Assembly (NCBI GenBank): GCA_051453625.1
Contig: JBOZIK010000001.1
Coordinates: 143,386,780 to 143,450,779 of the forward strand
Direction of reading: 5' to 3'
DNA from: Welwitschia mirabilis
Lineage: Eukaryota; Gnetophyta; Gnetopsida; Welwitschiales
Length of the DNA: 64,000 nucleotides
Shown: positions 10,146 to 21,326 of the stretch, in pieces
How the letters are laid out: the number at the start of each line of letters is the position of its first letter
Numbering within the stretch: position 1 is the first letter of the stretch
The notes under the pieces: generated by a model
What the model was told of the DNA's origin: nothing
Database searches by the model: none
What the model saw: the letters and a program-made list of their open reading frames with translations, nothing else
Position numbers and translations under genes: made by a program

Positions 10146-11474
10146 GGAAGGAGGAAGGTTCTGTGTTCAAATCCTTGTAGTGATGAAAGAAGTTTTAAGT
10201 ATTTTTCCTTAATTTAAAAGTTGACGATGGCCCATAATATGCATATTAAGTGTCTATAAAAAAGGAAATCCTCTTAAATATATCTAAGATTCCTATAAAC
10301 TAATTATCAATGATTAATAAATAAATATAAGTCCCTAGGTTATTTAAGTTATTATGAAAATTTTGGGCATTTCTATGTTCAATTAGAAATTTAAAAAAAA
10401 CTATAATCAATAGCAATCCAATATATATAAAGAAAATTTCATGAAAATTAAATTATCTATAACAATTTCTTGACTCACAATGAAATAGGTATATTTCTAA
10501 TGACTTGCAATAAGGAAAATTTGTTTATACAAGTACAATATTCATTCCTCAAAATTACAAAATTATCACTTAAAATCTTAAATGCATAGATGTTTCAAAT
10601 ACAAAATCACAAAGGACGCACCTAACATTAACTCCTCAGGAATTACAAAGACATCATATAAAGCTCAGTAAGACATAATGTTTTATAGATATGTAAAATC
10701 ACATAGAAGACACCCAGCTTTAACTCCTCCCTGCCTCATTCCTCAAGACATTTCTCCCATAATAGGCATGATGTGGGACCTATACCTTCATAGTTTTTAG
10801 TATGGTCCCTAGTAAGTTATGGAATGATAAGGGTTCTTAAGGGAAAATGGATAACAAGAATAAACTAGAAAATACCAAGGCTCTATTTCAATTAATCTTT
10901 CTTTACTATTACTCCATAACAAATTTTGATAATCTAGTTGCATACAATCTAGGAGGGACAAATGGTAAATTGGTCATAACCATATTTTCCCTGCTTATCC
11001 TAGAAGTTCAGTCCCACAGCCTCAAGACTCCCTTTATAGAGCACCTCTCCCTGAAGTCCGAACAATTGGTTACCCTAACTAGTTTTAGTTTCCTTATTGA
11101 CAAATTGTTAGCCAAGTTCGATAACCAAAACAAGCCAAAATCCACAATGAAACTCATCACAAGGCTTAAATAAGATGGAAAGGGTTATGATACAAGGTAC
11201 TTAAGACAACACTAACATAAGGTGTATGTAATCTGAATAGATCATGTAAACTCATCGATACGCAAGAACGGTCTTATAAGAATTACACAAATGTTGAAGT
11301 CATTCAAAAATAAAGACTATTCGAGATGCAAAAGATAAGGACCATGCAAGAAAATAAAAGAAAAACCAAAAACCATACATTAATGAAATGAAGACCATAA
11401 AACCATACCCGAATTAAAAGGAAGACTCGAGAACTCTGAAAATTCCAAGGTTCCAAGACTTTTCCAAGCTTCAA
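10146..11474. other. Intergenic; SINE 3' part at the left edge, otherwise no gene
   Basis: 10151-10185 holds a B-box-like TGTTCAAATCC that may be the other half of the SINE split by element 1. The rest is AT-rich with no recognisable protein motif. A 108-codon open frame at 10847-11173 has no family motif and looks accidental. Confidence 0.5.
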
Positions 11475-11995
11475 GGTTCAATAGCAAAGGCTTTTCAAGA
11501 TACAAAATGAGAGGAAAAGAGGGTCTTATTTATCGCTAAGGATGTGGAATGCGAAAGGACATGAGAACATGAAGAGACACCATCAGTGGAAAAGGTGATG
11601 TAAGTGGTAAGGATTCCGTAACCCCCTTATTCAATTCCTTGCCAGGCCACTGGGTTCATTAATATCGTAACAATAAATAGCAATGCTCATCATGTAATTA
11701 TTAAAATAACAAGTAATTTCCAGAAACCACATTTAAACTATTTTTTAATTTAAATAGATATAAGTGCAACAGTTACAATAATTTAACCACTAAAGAATCA
11801 TAATTAGATCACTAAGAATTTTTAACAAAAGTAATATTATAACTATTACAAAATGTGAGGAATTATAGTACAAAATTTTCATGATAAAATTACACCTTTG
11901 GAAATCAGAAAATAAATACATGCAATAATTAAACTAGCTTGAAGCTCTATTAAGAATTATTTAGAATCTTGGACCCTGAAATTCTGGATGTGACA
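11475..11995 (-). repeat. LTR of the chromodomain-Gypsy family (solo or truncated)
   Basis: Aligns throughout with the LTR at 16509-17050 (shared blocks such as AAAGGACATGAGAACATGAA, TTCTTGCCAG-type and ACAAAATGTGAGGAATTAT). The right end is GGATGTGACA, so the minus-strand LTR begins TGTCACATCC. No Gypsy coding sequence flanks it. The left end cannot be placed because the partner LTR runs into a gap there. Confidence 0.7.
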
Positions 11996-11999
11996 TCTG

Positions 12000-12326
12000 A
12001 ACACTTGAACGAGCTTTCAAAGTGCTATTTCTAAGATAGGAGTGAATGAAAGACAAAGCATTGGAAATTACCTTGTCCCATTTGGCATCTGGCATAAAGG
12101 CCAACCAAGCAGTATCATCCATCTTCAGATTGCTAATGCCTTTGTCTTCAAAGCAATTTCACATCCCTTTTGTTACAAGATGTCTTCCATCAAGATTTTC
12201 CAAACACTCCAAGTTTCTAGGCCTATAAGTCTGTTTGTTGTTTGCAAGTGCTCCATTTCAAAAAACTAGCACTTCAATTTGGAATCCTTAAGGGAAAAAA
12301 TTCAAATGGAAGTACTTCGAACCTTA
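12000..12326 (-). pseudogene. gag N-terminal fragment of a Copia element
   Basis: Downstream of the PBS on the minus strand, broken frames read as a Copia-type gag start: TWSVWKILMEDIL and GCEIALK in one frame, then MDDTAWLAFMPDAKWDKV in another. The motif W.VWK..MED.L is typical of Copia gag. The fragment ends at the Gypsy LTR at 11995, so the rest of the element is lost. Confidence 0.45.
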
Positions 12327-12338
12327 CTCTAATACCAC
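12327..12338 (-). other. Primer binding site of a Copia relic
   Basis: Minus-strand GTGGTATTAGAG, one transition away from the tRNA-iMet-type PBS, directly after an LTR ending TTTGCTACA. Confidence 0.65.
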
Positions 12339-12339
12339 T

Positions 12340-12617
12340 TGTAGCAAATGTATCAGCAAAAATGTACTAAAACAAAACCAAACAAGCAAACGCAAGGAAC
12401 AAAACATATTTACATGATGTGGGCCCTTTTTACGTCATGTCTACGAGAAGCAATACAAAGCTCTATTGATCGATTAAGAGCAAATATGTCCAGATACAAC
12501 AAACAACCCTCTAATAGGTTTATATAGCCAATCCCCTTTTACAAGTTTAAAATAGCGGTTAATGTTAAAACCTAACATTTCAACATAAAGTAACATATTT
12601 GGCTTCACATATCAACA
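12340..12617 (-). repeat. 5' LTR of a Tork-like Copia relic
   Basis: 278 bases, plus-strand TGTAGCAAATG to ATATCAACA. Its minus-strand start (TGTTGATATGTGAAGCCAAA) resembles the LTR start of the Tork-like element at 48581-48929. The PBS lies on its left and a gag fragment follows. Confidence 0.65.
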
Positions 12618-12663
12618 GAGTCAACATTAAGATTTTAATCAATCTTTGATTTAATAACCCTAG

Positions 12664-13560
12664 TGATGGGCTCTATTAGAAAAGGTCTCTTTGTTTCTGG
12701 GCTTCCACTATTTGATGGAACCAACTATGAATATTAGAAGGCTAGAATGAGGATTTTCTTACAATCCATTAATGTGGATAATGAAGATATTTTGATAAAT
12801 GTATATCATCCTCCTGCAACCACCCATACTGACTCTAACAGAAATACAACTGAGTCTCTCATGCCTAAGGATAAGTGGAGTTTAATAGATAAAAACTTGG
12901 CTAACCTAACTTTCATGCGTTTAATGCTATTTGTTATGCAATTAATGTTGAACAATTCAAAAGGATAGTCAACTGCAAATCTACAAAGGAAGCTTGGAAC
13001 ATCCTTAAAACAACCTTGAGGGCACATCTACTAGGCCAAGCTTCAAATGTTGATCTCCTAGTCTGACGATATCAGAATGGATAAAGAAGAAACTTTTCCA
13101 GAGTTTTTTGCTAAGTTGACTAATATCGTTAACTCGATGGAGAGGCTTAGAGAAAAGATCAAACAATCAAAGGTAGTCATAAAAGTTCTAGGATCTCTTT
13201 CCCAAAGATTTGAGCCCAAAGTAATAGCTATAGAAGAAAGCAAGGATCTGAACCAAATGCAACTTGATGAGCTACAAGGGAATCTACAATCCTATGAACT
13301 GGAGTTTCTAAAACATAAAAAGAAGAGCCTCACCCTAAAAGGCACTTATGAAGGCAATGACAATGATCAATCTGAGAAAGAGATGGATGAAGAGAAAGTG
13401 GACCTACTTGCATGCAGATTCAAAAGATTCATGTCGAAACGAAGAGACAAAGAGTCAAGTAATAATGGAAGGGAAAGCTTCTCAAAGACGAAGAAAATTT
13501 CTAAAAGGAGATTCACTGCTATGCATGCAAAGGATTTGGTCATATGGCCAATGATTACAT
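12664..13560 (+). pseudogene. gag: gag of Sirevirus-like element 2
   Basis: Starts at about the ATG of MGSIRKGLFV, with LPLFDGTNYEY and KARMRIFLQSIN separated by a stop where the family has Trp. It is homologous to the gag of element 1 (8457). MDKEETFPEFFAKLTNIVNSM matches its second block. The zinc knuckle reads CYACKGFGHMANDY in a shifted frame: the last Cys is Tyr, so zinc binding is lost. No LTR or PBS of this element lies upstream; an unrelated LTR ends 46 bases before the ATG. Confidence 0.75.
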
Positions 13561-13699
13561 AGGTTCGCTTAAGGGTCAAAGAAACTAGAAAAGACGCTTG
13601 GTCTAGGACCACTCATCAGAAAATTGGATCACTCATCACCGAGATTACATAGATTCACTTAAGGGTCAAAGAAACTAGAAAAGTTGCTTGGTCTAGGAC
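13553..13699 (+). repeat. Direct duplication, period 90 bp, at the gag zinc-knuckle end
   Basis: 13553-13609 and 13643-13699 are nearly the same (shared AAGGGTCAAAGAAACTAGAA and CTTGGTCTAGGAC). A 33-base spacer contains a short local repeat (CACTCATCA). The period is a multiple of three. Confidence 0.85.
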
Positions 13700-13979
13700 A
13701 GATTTCCTTTGATAATAAGGGAATTGGCTACAACAGCAATGCAACATCAACATCATCAGAAAAGATAGGTATTCAAGGTATGACTCTTCAAACTACAAAC
13801 GTCATATGACGTGTTTGCTGCAAATTTGGGCAATCTAAATTTAATTGTCCGAAAAAAGGAAGATGTATTTTGCCAATATTAGTATGTTACCTTTCAAATT
13901 TGTTGCTAAGCGAATCTCTGCCCAAAGGTCATGAAAGACCATGTGGGTAAAATCTAATAATTTGAAAAAGGCCTTTAAT

Positions 13980-16408
13980 TCAAGCAACTTTTACGGCTAG
14001 TAGATGCTCTTGTCACATGGCAAGTGATAGATCAAGGTTCCAATGCTTGAACAGCTTTAATGGAGGACAAGTCACTTTTGGAGATAATGGAAAGGCTTAG
14101 ATAGAAGGAATAGGAACAATTAGAGGAGGTAACATTTCTAAAATCAATGAGGTATTATATGTAAATGGCTCAAAACATAACCTTCTTAGTATAAACCAAA
14201 TTTGTGACAAACGGCACAAAGTTATTTCTAATCATAGCAAACATAAAGTTACACACGGAAAACACTAATGACATATTACTTATGAGAAAACGAATTGACA
14301 CCATTTACTGTATAGAGCAATTCTCTACTTCTATTTGCTATGTCTATTAGGTAAACAATGAAGACCTTTGGCATCAAAGACTAATACATGTAAACTACAA
14401 TCATCTAGAGGTCTTGGTCAAGAAGGAGATGGTGAGAGGTCTTCTAAAGATGAGCTTTATGCAGCATGGAATGTGTGATGCATGCAAAAAGGGGGAGCAA
14501 ATAAGGACATTGCACAAGAGCAAGAATGTTATCTTATCTTCCATGCCATTTGATTTTATTCATATGCATTTGGTTGGCCATTCTCAAGCTCCTAGTCTAT
14601 TAGATAAACTATTTCTTAGTTATGGTTGATGATTAGTGTAGATTTACATCGATATTGTTCCTAAGAATAAGCCTAAAGCTTACAAGCATTTTGTAGACAT
14701 TTGTAAAGTAATTCGAAATGAAAAAGGCTATGTTATTAAGAAAATTAGGAGCAATCATAGAGGGGAGTTTGAGAATCAGCGTTAGAAAAATTGTGTGTTA
14801 ACAATGGCATTTAGCATGAATTTTCAACTCTGAAGACACCTCATCAAAATAGCGTAATGGAAAGAAAGAACAAAGTGCTACAAGAAATGGCCAAAATGAT
14901 GCTAAATGATAAAGTGGTACCCAAAAACTTTTGGGCTGAAGCAATAAATACTATATGTCATATTATCAACAAAATCAGCTTGAGACTAAGTATGAACAAA
15001 GATCCTTATGAAAGTTGGACAAGTAGAAAACCGTGTCTCAGATTTTAACGTTTTTGGGAGTAAGTGTTCTGTATTGAAACATAAAGAAAACTTAGGAAAA
15101 TTTGGCTCTATGGATGATGAAGCAATCTTTCTTGGTTATTCTTCTTGAAGTAGAACCTACAAAGTTTTCAATAAACTTACTTTATCTGTGGAAGAGTCTA
15201 TAAATGTGCACAATGATGATGCAAATGTCAAGCAACCTATTGATGCTAATGAATAAAGAACTTCTCTTAAAAATTTTTATTTTAATGACCAAGTTTACTC
15301 AAGGAGGAGTGGTGGAGCTAATCAGAAGGAGAAATCCAAGAACCTAGGGATCACCCTCTTGATTCAATGATAGGAAATGTCAACTCAGGTGTGTTAACAA
15401 GACGATCCCTTAAAACATTTTGCACTCATGTGTCTTATGTTTGCCAGGCAAAGCCCAAAAACTTTGAGGCAGCTGAACAACGTCAGGAATGGATTTTGGT
15501 CATGCAAAAAGAGTTGAACCAGTTTGAATGAAATGACGTATGGGAGTCGATACTAAGACCTACAGACAAGAATGTGGTCGGGATAAAATGGATATTTGAG
15601 AAGTAGTGTGATGACAACAATATAGTCACAAAGAACCAACGCAAGGCTAGTAGCTCAAGGATTCAATCGGAGAAAAGGCATTGACATCAGATGTACCTTT
15701 GCTCCAGTTGCCAGTGTAAAAAGTACTCGTATGTTCTTATCTTTTGCTATTTTTAAAAAACTTAAGGTCTATCAAATGGACGTTAAGAGTGCATTCTTAA
15801 ATGGTACCTTGAATGAGGAAGTTTATGTAGAACAACCTCAAAGATTCATTTATCCTCATCATACAACTCATGTTTATAGACTTAAAAGGCATTGTATGGA
15901 TAAAAGCAAGCATTAAGAGCCTGGGGTGAAAAATCAGTTGTTTTTCTTAGTAACTGTGGTTATGGAAGAGGATCAACAGATAAAACACTATTTATGGAAA
16001 ATGAAGGTAAAGAATTTATCATTATTCACCTATATGTGGATGACATTATTCTTGAAGCTTCAAATGATCAACTGTCATTTAGAATTCGCTAGGTTAATGC
16101 AGAGACACTTTCAGATGAGTATGATAGAAAAAGTGAGAATGTTCCTAGGACTACAAATTGAACAAAGTGATCAAGGTATCTTTCTCTACCAAACCAAGTA
16201 TGCAAAGCATTTAGTCAAACAGTATGGACTAAAAAATGCTAAGACAATCGATACCCTTATGTCTATAAGTGTTCCAATAGATGAAGATCCAAATGGTAAA
16301 TCAGTAAACCAAAAGCTATATAGGAGCATGATTGGTAGCTTACTATACTTAATGGCAAGTAGACCTAGCATAATGTTTAATGTCAGTGTGTGTACTAGGT
16401 ACCAAGTA
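13980..16408 (+). pseudogene. pol: pol of Sirevirus-like element 2: PR, IN and RT remnants
   Basis: Protease remnant near 13990 reads TASRCSCHMASDRSRF: the catalytic DSG has become ASR. GAG-pre-integrase: LWHQRLIHVNYNHLEVLVKK and CDACKKG (14360-14490). The integrase core has KIRSNHRGEFEN, where the second catalytic Asp is Asn, then SVMERKNKVLQEMAKMMLN and FWAEAINT (14850-14950). RT follows from about 15430: QRQEWILVMQKELNQFE, VVGIKWIFEK, QMDVKSAFLNGTLNEEVYVE, LYVDDIILEAS (catalytic pair intact), and RSMIGSLLYLMASRPSIMF. It stops at the gap at 16409, before RNase H. Many stops and frame changes; inactive. Confidence 0.85.
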
Positions 16409-16508
16409 NNNNNNNNNNNNNNNNNNNNNNNNNNNNNNNNNNNNNNNNNNNNNNNNNNNNNNNNNNNNNNNNNNNNNNNNNNNNNNNNNNNNNNNNNNNN
16501 NNNNNNNN
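16409..16508. other. Assembly gap of 100 N
   Basis: Placeholder-size gap joining the truncated RT of element 2 to a Gypsy LTR. The missing RNase H, and the true junction, may lie in it. Confidence 0.9.
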
Positions 16509-17050
16509 CAAACTCCAAGAATTGGTAGCATAGTTTTTCAAGATACCAATTGATAGGAGAAGAGGGCGTTATTTGTGGTTGAGGACATAGAATGCAAAAG
16601 GACATGAGGACATGAAAAGACACCATCATAAAAGAGGATGGTTATGGTGGAGAAAGTGGTAGGGATTATTCTATAATCTGCTTATTCAATTTCTTGCCAG
16701 ACCACTAGGTGTAATAATAAATAACAAAGCTAAATCATGAAATCATTACAATAACAGATTAGTTCCAAGAACCACATACAAACTATTTTTTAGTTAAAAC
16801 AAAATAAACAAAGATGCAATAGTCACATTGTTTTAACCACAAGAATCAAAATTAAATCACTTAGAATTTTCAACAAGACTATATTATGACTGCTACAAAA
16901 TGTGAGGAATTATTGCATAAAGTTTTCTCAATAAAAATTGAACCACTAGANNNNNNNNNNNNNNNNNNNNNNNNNNNNNNNNNNNNNNNNNNNNNNNNNN
17001 NNNNNNNNNNNNNNNNNNNNNNNNNNNNNNNNNNNNNNNNNNNNNTGACA
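16509..17050 (-). repeat. 3' LTR of the chromodomain Gypsy element
   Basis: Homologous to 11475-11995. Its right end is TGACA at 17046-17050, next to minus-strand AAGGGATGAAGAAA, a plausible PPT. The left end lies in the gap at 16409-16508, and 95 N (16951-17045) interrupt it. Confidence 0.75.
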
Positions 17051-17059
17051 TTTCTTCAT

Positions 17060-19180
17060 CCCTTAAGAGGTTTCCTCCTAGAAACTAGTTCGAAATTCAA
17101 GTTTCCATTGCAAAATGTCATTTTCAGTTTTCCATGTTGCCTCATCGTCCATTTGCCCTGACCACTTAATCTTATACAATTTTATTTTCTTTCCTCGAAG
17201 TGCCATTTGCTTTAGATCTAGTAGTTTTACTAGTTAAGCTTCTATATTGCAATCAGAAAGGATAGTTATATCTTGTACTGGAATAACCTTATTTCCATCA
17301 GAAACAGATTTTCTCAATAATGATACATAGAAGACATTACGTAGCATAAACATTTGTGGCATTAAAGCCAATTCATATGTCATGAGTCCAATCCTTCTAG
17401 AAATCTAATATGGTCCTATAAAACTCGGAGCTAATTTACTCTTCTTACTAAATCTGAAAACTCCCTTGAATGGGGAACACGTGAGAAATACATGATCCCC
17501 TTCCTGAAGTTATACATTTCTTCTTTATTAATTTGCATATTTTGCCTATCTGTATTTAATTGTTTTAATTCTCTTCCTAGTTTGCCTAACATTTTTTTCT
17601 AGGTGTTGAGTAGATGAAACTTGTAGTATCCTCTTATCCACTGCAAGGAACCAAAAAATTGGAGTCCTACATATTCTTCCATATGAGACTTTAGATAGTA
17701 CATATTCAATTAACTCCTGATAACTATTATTATAAGTAAATTCCACAACAGACAAGTGATCTGACCAATATCCTCCAAAATGTAAAATAACTAATCTTAA
17801 GAAATATTTTAATATCTGATTAGTTCTTTTTGTTTGTCCATCAGTCTAAGAGTAGAAGGTTGTAATCAAATTCAATTTCACGCCTAATTCCTTATGACAG
17901 GCTGTCCAAAATCCAGATGTAAATTTGCTATCTTGATCTTAGATTATCACATTAGCTATTTCATGAAGCTTAATAATATTCTAACATATTCTTTTATGAT
18001 ACATTCAGTCATATCTGTTATTTTTATTAGGCAGAAATGTGCACTCTTAGTCAAAAGATCTACTATAACTAAAATAAAATCATAACCTTCCTTGGTTCTT
18101 GGCAAACCTATGATAAAATCCATGCCTACTATTTCCCATTACCATTTTGGAACATTATGGGGATATAAAAGTTCTGCGGGATGCTTATGTTTAGCCTTGA
18201 CTAGTTGACAATTCATGCATTTGGCTATGTAGTCTGTGATTTTTGACTTCATTCCTAACCACCAATAGAATTGCTTGATATTCCTGTACATCTTATTAAT
18301 TCCTAGTTGAATAGCATATTTAGTTGCATAAAACTCTTCAAAAATTATGTGTTTGATTTCTGCCACATTAGGTATCACAATCTTTTTTGAATAGCATACT
18401 AACTGGTCTTTTGAAATTGTGAATCCTTTTATTTTAGTTTCTCTAGCTCTCTTGGAAATGGAGCATTTCTGGTATGCCTAATAAATTATTTGTTGCAAAT
18501 CACTGTCTACTTTCAGAGTATAAAGTACATACCTCCTTTAGCCTAATACATCTATGACCACATTAACCTTTCCTGCATAGTTAGTACACTGTTAAGTCAT
18601 AATCCTATAGAAATTCTACCCATGTTCTTTGCCTAAGATTTAGATTAGATTGGGAATTAATATGCTTTAAACTCTTTTGATCTGTCCAAACCTCTATCTA
18701 TTTTTCATAAAGATAGCATCTCTAAATTTTTAATGCATGAATAACTATTGCTGACTCCAAGTCATGGATAGGATAATCCTTTTCATGATTCTTTACTTGC
18801 CTGGATGCATAGGCTATTACTAAACCATCTTGCATTGATACTGCTCTTAGTCCTTCGCCTAAGACATTTGTATAAACTGTATAAGGCTTTCCTGTTTCAG
18901 GCATTCTTAAAACTAGTGCTGAGACAAGGCTTAATTTTCATGTCTTAAATGCTTTTTCACATTGTTCTATCCACTTGAACTGCTTTTTCTTCCTCAACAA
19001 GGAGGTTAAAGGAGAAGATACCTTAGAAAAGTTGTTAATAAACTTTCTACAGTATACTACAAGACCAAGGTAACTCCTTATTTCTCTTATTGATTCCTGA
19101 TTAGGTTAATCCACAATAGCTTGGACGTTATCATCATCCACACTGATCCCTTCTTCTGATATTACATGAACTAAGAATTT
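17060..19180 (-). pseudogene. pol: Chromodomain Gypsy pol: RT end, RNase H, integrase, chromodomain
   Basis: Reading the minus strand from 19180: RT end (HVISEEGISVDDDNVQAI and EIRSYLGLVVYCRKFI), RT/RNase H with KKKQFKWIEQCEKAF and [19 protein letters not shown], and [20 protein letters not shown] (about 18960-18720). The integrase zinc region is at 18378-18139 (MYRNIKQFYWWLGMKSKI, CMNCQLVKAKH), with both zinc-binding His lost (EFYATKYAIQLG). The catalytic core has GMDFI and the end VEFTYNNSYQ (17755). A C-terminal chromodomain remnant follows (LYKIKWSGQMDDEATWKTEN, about 17240-17120). The chromodomain places it among chromoviruses. The N-terminal RT, protease and gag are missing because the element is cut at 19173-19180. 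Confidence 0.85.
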
Positions 19181-20895
19181 AATAATAGAAGAATCTATAA
19201 ACGTTCAAATAGATGACTTTAGTACAAATCTTCTTCCTTTAAATGGTAAAGAAAATTTAACTCCAAGCATCTTCACAATAAAAGAAGTAACAACTAAAAA
19301 GGAAGAAGAGCCATCACAAAAGATTACTTTCAAAAAGTTTAAAGAGCTAAAAGACCACCCTTTAAAGTCCATCATTAGAGATGTTAGCTCAAAAATTCAA
19401 ACCAAAAACTCTCTTAAAATTTTTTGTGCCCATATTTATTATGTCTTTCAAATTGAACCCAAAAAGTTTGAAGAGGCAAAATCTCTTGAAGAATGGATGA
19501 TGGCTATGCAAGATGAACTTCAATAATTTAAAAGAAAAGATGTTTGGAAACTTGTGGAGAGACCAAAATACTGAAATGTAATTGGAACGAAATGGATCTT
19601 CAAGAACAAGTGTGATGAACAAAATAACGTGATTAAGAACAAGGAAAAACTAGTGGCTCAAGGATACAACTAGATTGAAGGAATAGATGTAAGTGACACA
19701 TTTGCTCCAATAGCTAGGATAGATGGTATTAAAATGTTTCTATCTTATGTAACCTTTAAGAACATTAAAGTTTTTCAAATGGATGTGAAAAGCACTTTTC
19801 CAAATGGAACTCTCAAAGAAGAAGTTTATGTTGAACAACCTCAAGGTTTTATATATCCACACAAACTAGCTCCAAGGGCTTGCTGTGAAAAACTAGCTAC
19901 ATTTCTTAATGAAAATGGTTACACTCATGAAGCTGTGGATAAAACTTTGTTTATCAAAAATCTTAAGAAGGGCTTTATCATCATTCAGATTTATGTAGAC
20001 GACATAATTTTGGAACCTCAAATAAAGTTCTCTCAAAAGAATTTGCTAACATTATGATAACACATTTTGAAATGAGTATGCTTGGTGAAGTTCGTATGTT
20101 TTTTGGTCTTCAAATCAAACAAACAAAATATGAAATTTTTATATCTTAATCCAAATACTCAAGGGACTTGATCAAATGATTTGAACTCAAAAATGCAAAA
20201 TCAACTGACACACTATGTCAACTTCAAATAAGGTCAGTCTTGATGAACATGAAAAATATGTGGACCAAAACCTTTATGGAAGCATGATAGGAGGTCTATT
20301 GTATTTAACCGCAAGTAGACCTGATATAATGTTTAGTGTTGTTGTTCGTGCCAGATATCAAACTCAACTAAAGGAATCACACCTTCAAGCTATCAAAAGA
20401 ATCATAAGACACATAAAAGACATAACTGACTATAGACTATGCTATCCTACAAAAACATCCTTTAAACTTATAGGTGTTAATGATGCAGACTAGGCTGGTT
20501 GTAAAGATGATAGAAAAAGCACTAGTGGAAATTGTTTTCTTTTAGGATCATGTTTGGTCAGATGGGAAAGTAAGAAGAAAAACTCTATCTTCCTTTCCAC
20601 AATAGAAGAAGGGTATATAGCAACAGGGAGGAGTTATACCCATCTTTTATAAATGAAGAAAATGCTCAAAGACTTTAGAATAGGTTCTAATCTTTTGTGA
20701 TAATACTAATGAATTAATATCCCAAAGAACCCTATTCAACATTTTCGAATTAAACACATTGAATTAGAACATCATTTTCTTAGAGATCAAGTAGAAAAAG
20801 GCAACATTTCAATGAATTTTATAAGCACTTACAGACAACTAGCTGATATTTTCACAAAACCCCTAAACTTTAACAACTTTCTAAGACTTCGTCAC
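19173..20895 (+). pseudogene. pol: Element 3 pol: IN end, reverse transcriptase, RNase H
   Basis: Begins in the integrase tail (KNLIIEESINVQIDD). RT: KSLEEWMMAMQDELQ, VIGTKWIFKNKCDEQ, QMDVKSTFPNGTLKEEVYVE (19770), IYVDDIILE with the catalytic Asp pair intact, MSMLGEVRMFFGLQI, and GSMIGGLLYLTASRPDIMFS (20280). RNase H: AGCKDDRKSTSGNCFLLGS, HIELEHHFLRDQVEKGNI and QLADIFTKPLNFNNFLRLRH (20880). The RNase H end is typical of the Sirevirus/Maximus lineage. About ten stops or frame changes make it inactive. Confidence 0.87.
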
Positions 20896-21326
20896 GAACT
20901 AGGGGTTATTTCTCTGTCCTCTGACTCAAGGCAGGGTGGTCAACCAGATCTTGCATTCGATCGACCGGATCTAAAGAAGAAGTTGGTCAACCACATTTTT
21001 ATTCGGTCATCTAGTCTTTCCCAGATCAGCCTGAATCTAGTTTGGTCAACTAGTCTGAATACTCGGTCAACTGGACCTGGAAATCTTTGTGACCCGAGTC
21101 TCGTCGAGTCAACTAAATCATAACTTAGTAGACTAGACCTGTCGGGTTACTGTGCGGGAGAATAGGTGGTGGACCCAATTGTTTTCTTAAATCTAACTTT
21201 ATCGTCCCCCTTTATAAAATCTTATAAAGTCCTAATTTTCCTCATTCACACCTATCCACCTATCTCTCTTAGATCTAGCTATCTCTCTCAAGTTCCTTTG
21301 TCTTCAGGAAGTGCCTTGTGCTTATA
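20896..21326 (+). other. Spacer before the extra ORF: GTCGACC-type motifs and candidate splice acceptor
   Basis: 20930-21130 has repeated variants of GGTCAACCAGATC and CGATCGACCGGATC, the same motif as in the LTRs. A pyrimidine-rich stretch (TATCTCTCTC) then ends in TTTGTCTTCAG at 21307, 19 bases before the ATG. Both copies share TTAGATCTAG upstream of this acceptor. Confidence 0.45.

Noticed and set aside
10847-11173. 108-codon plus-strand frame
   Set aside because: No family motif, AT-driven composition, no splice or start context; likely chance.
13367-13612. Minus-strand open frame of 81 codons over the element 2 gag
   Set aside because: Antisense shadow of a well-supported plus-strand gag.
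16542-16557. 16-base match to the PBS-LTR junction of element 1 (GATACCAATTGATAGG)
   Set aside because: The Gypsy LTR alignment with 11475-11995 runs through this place (GATACAAAATGAGAGG), so it is ordinary LTR sequence that happens to match.
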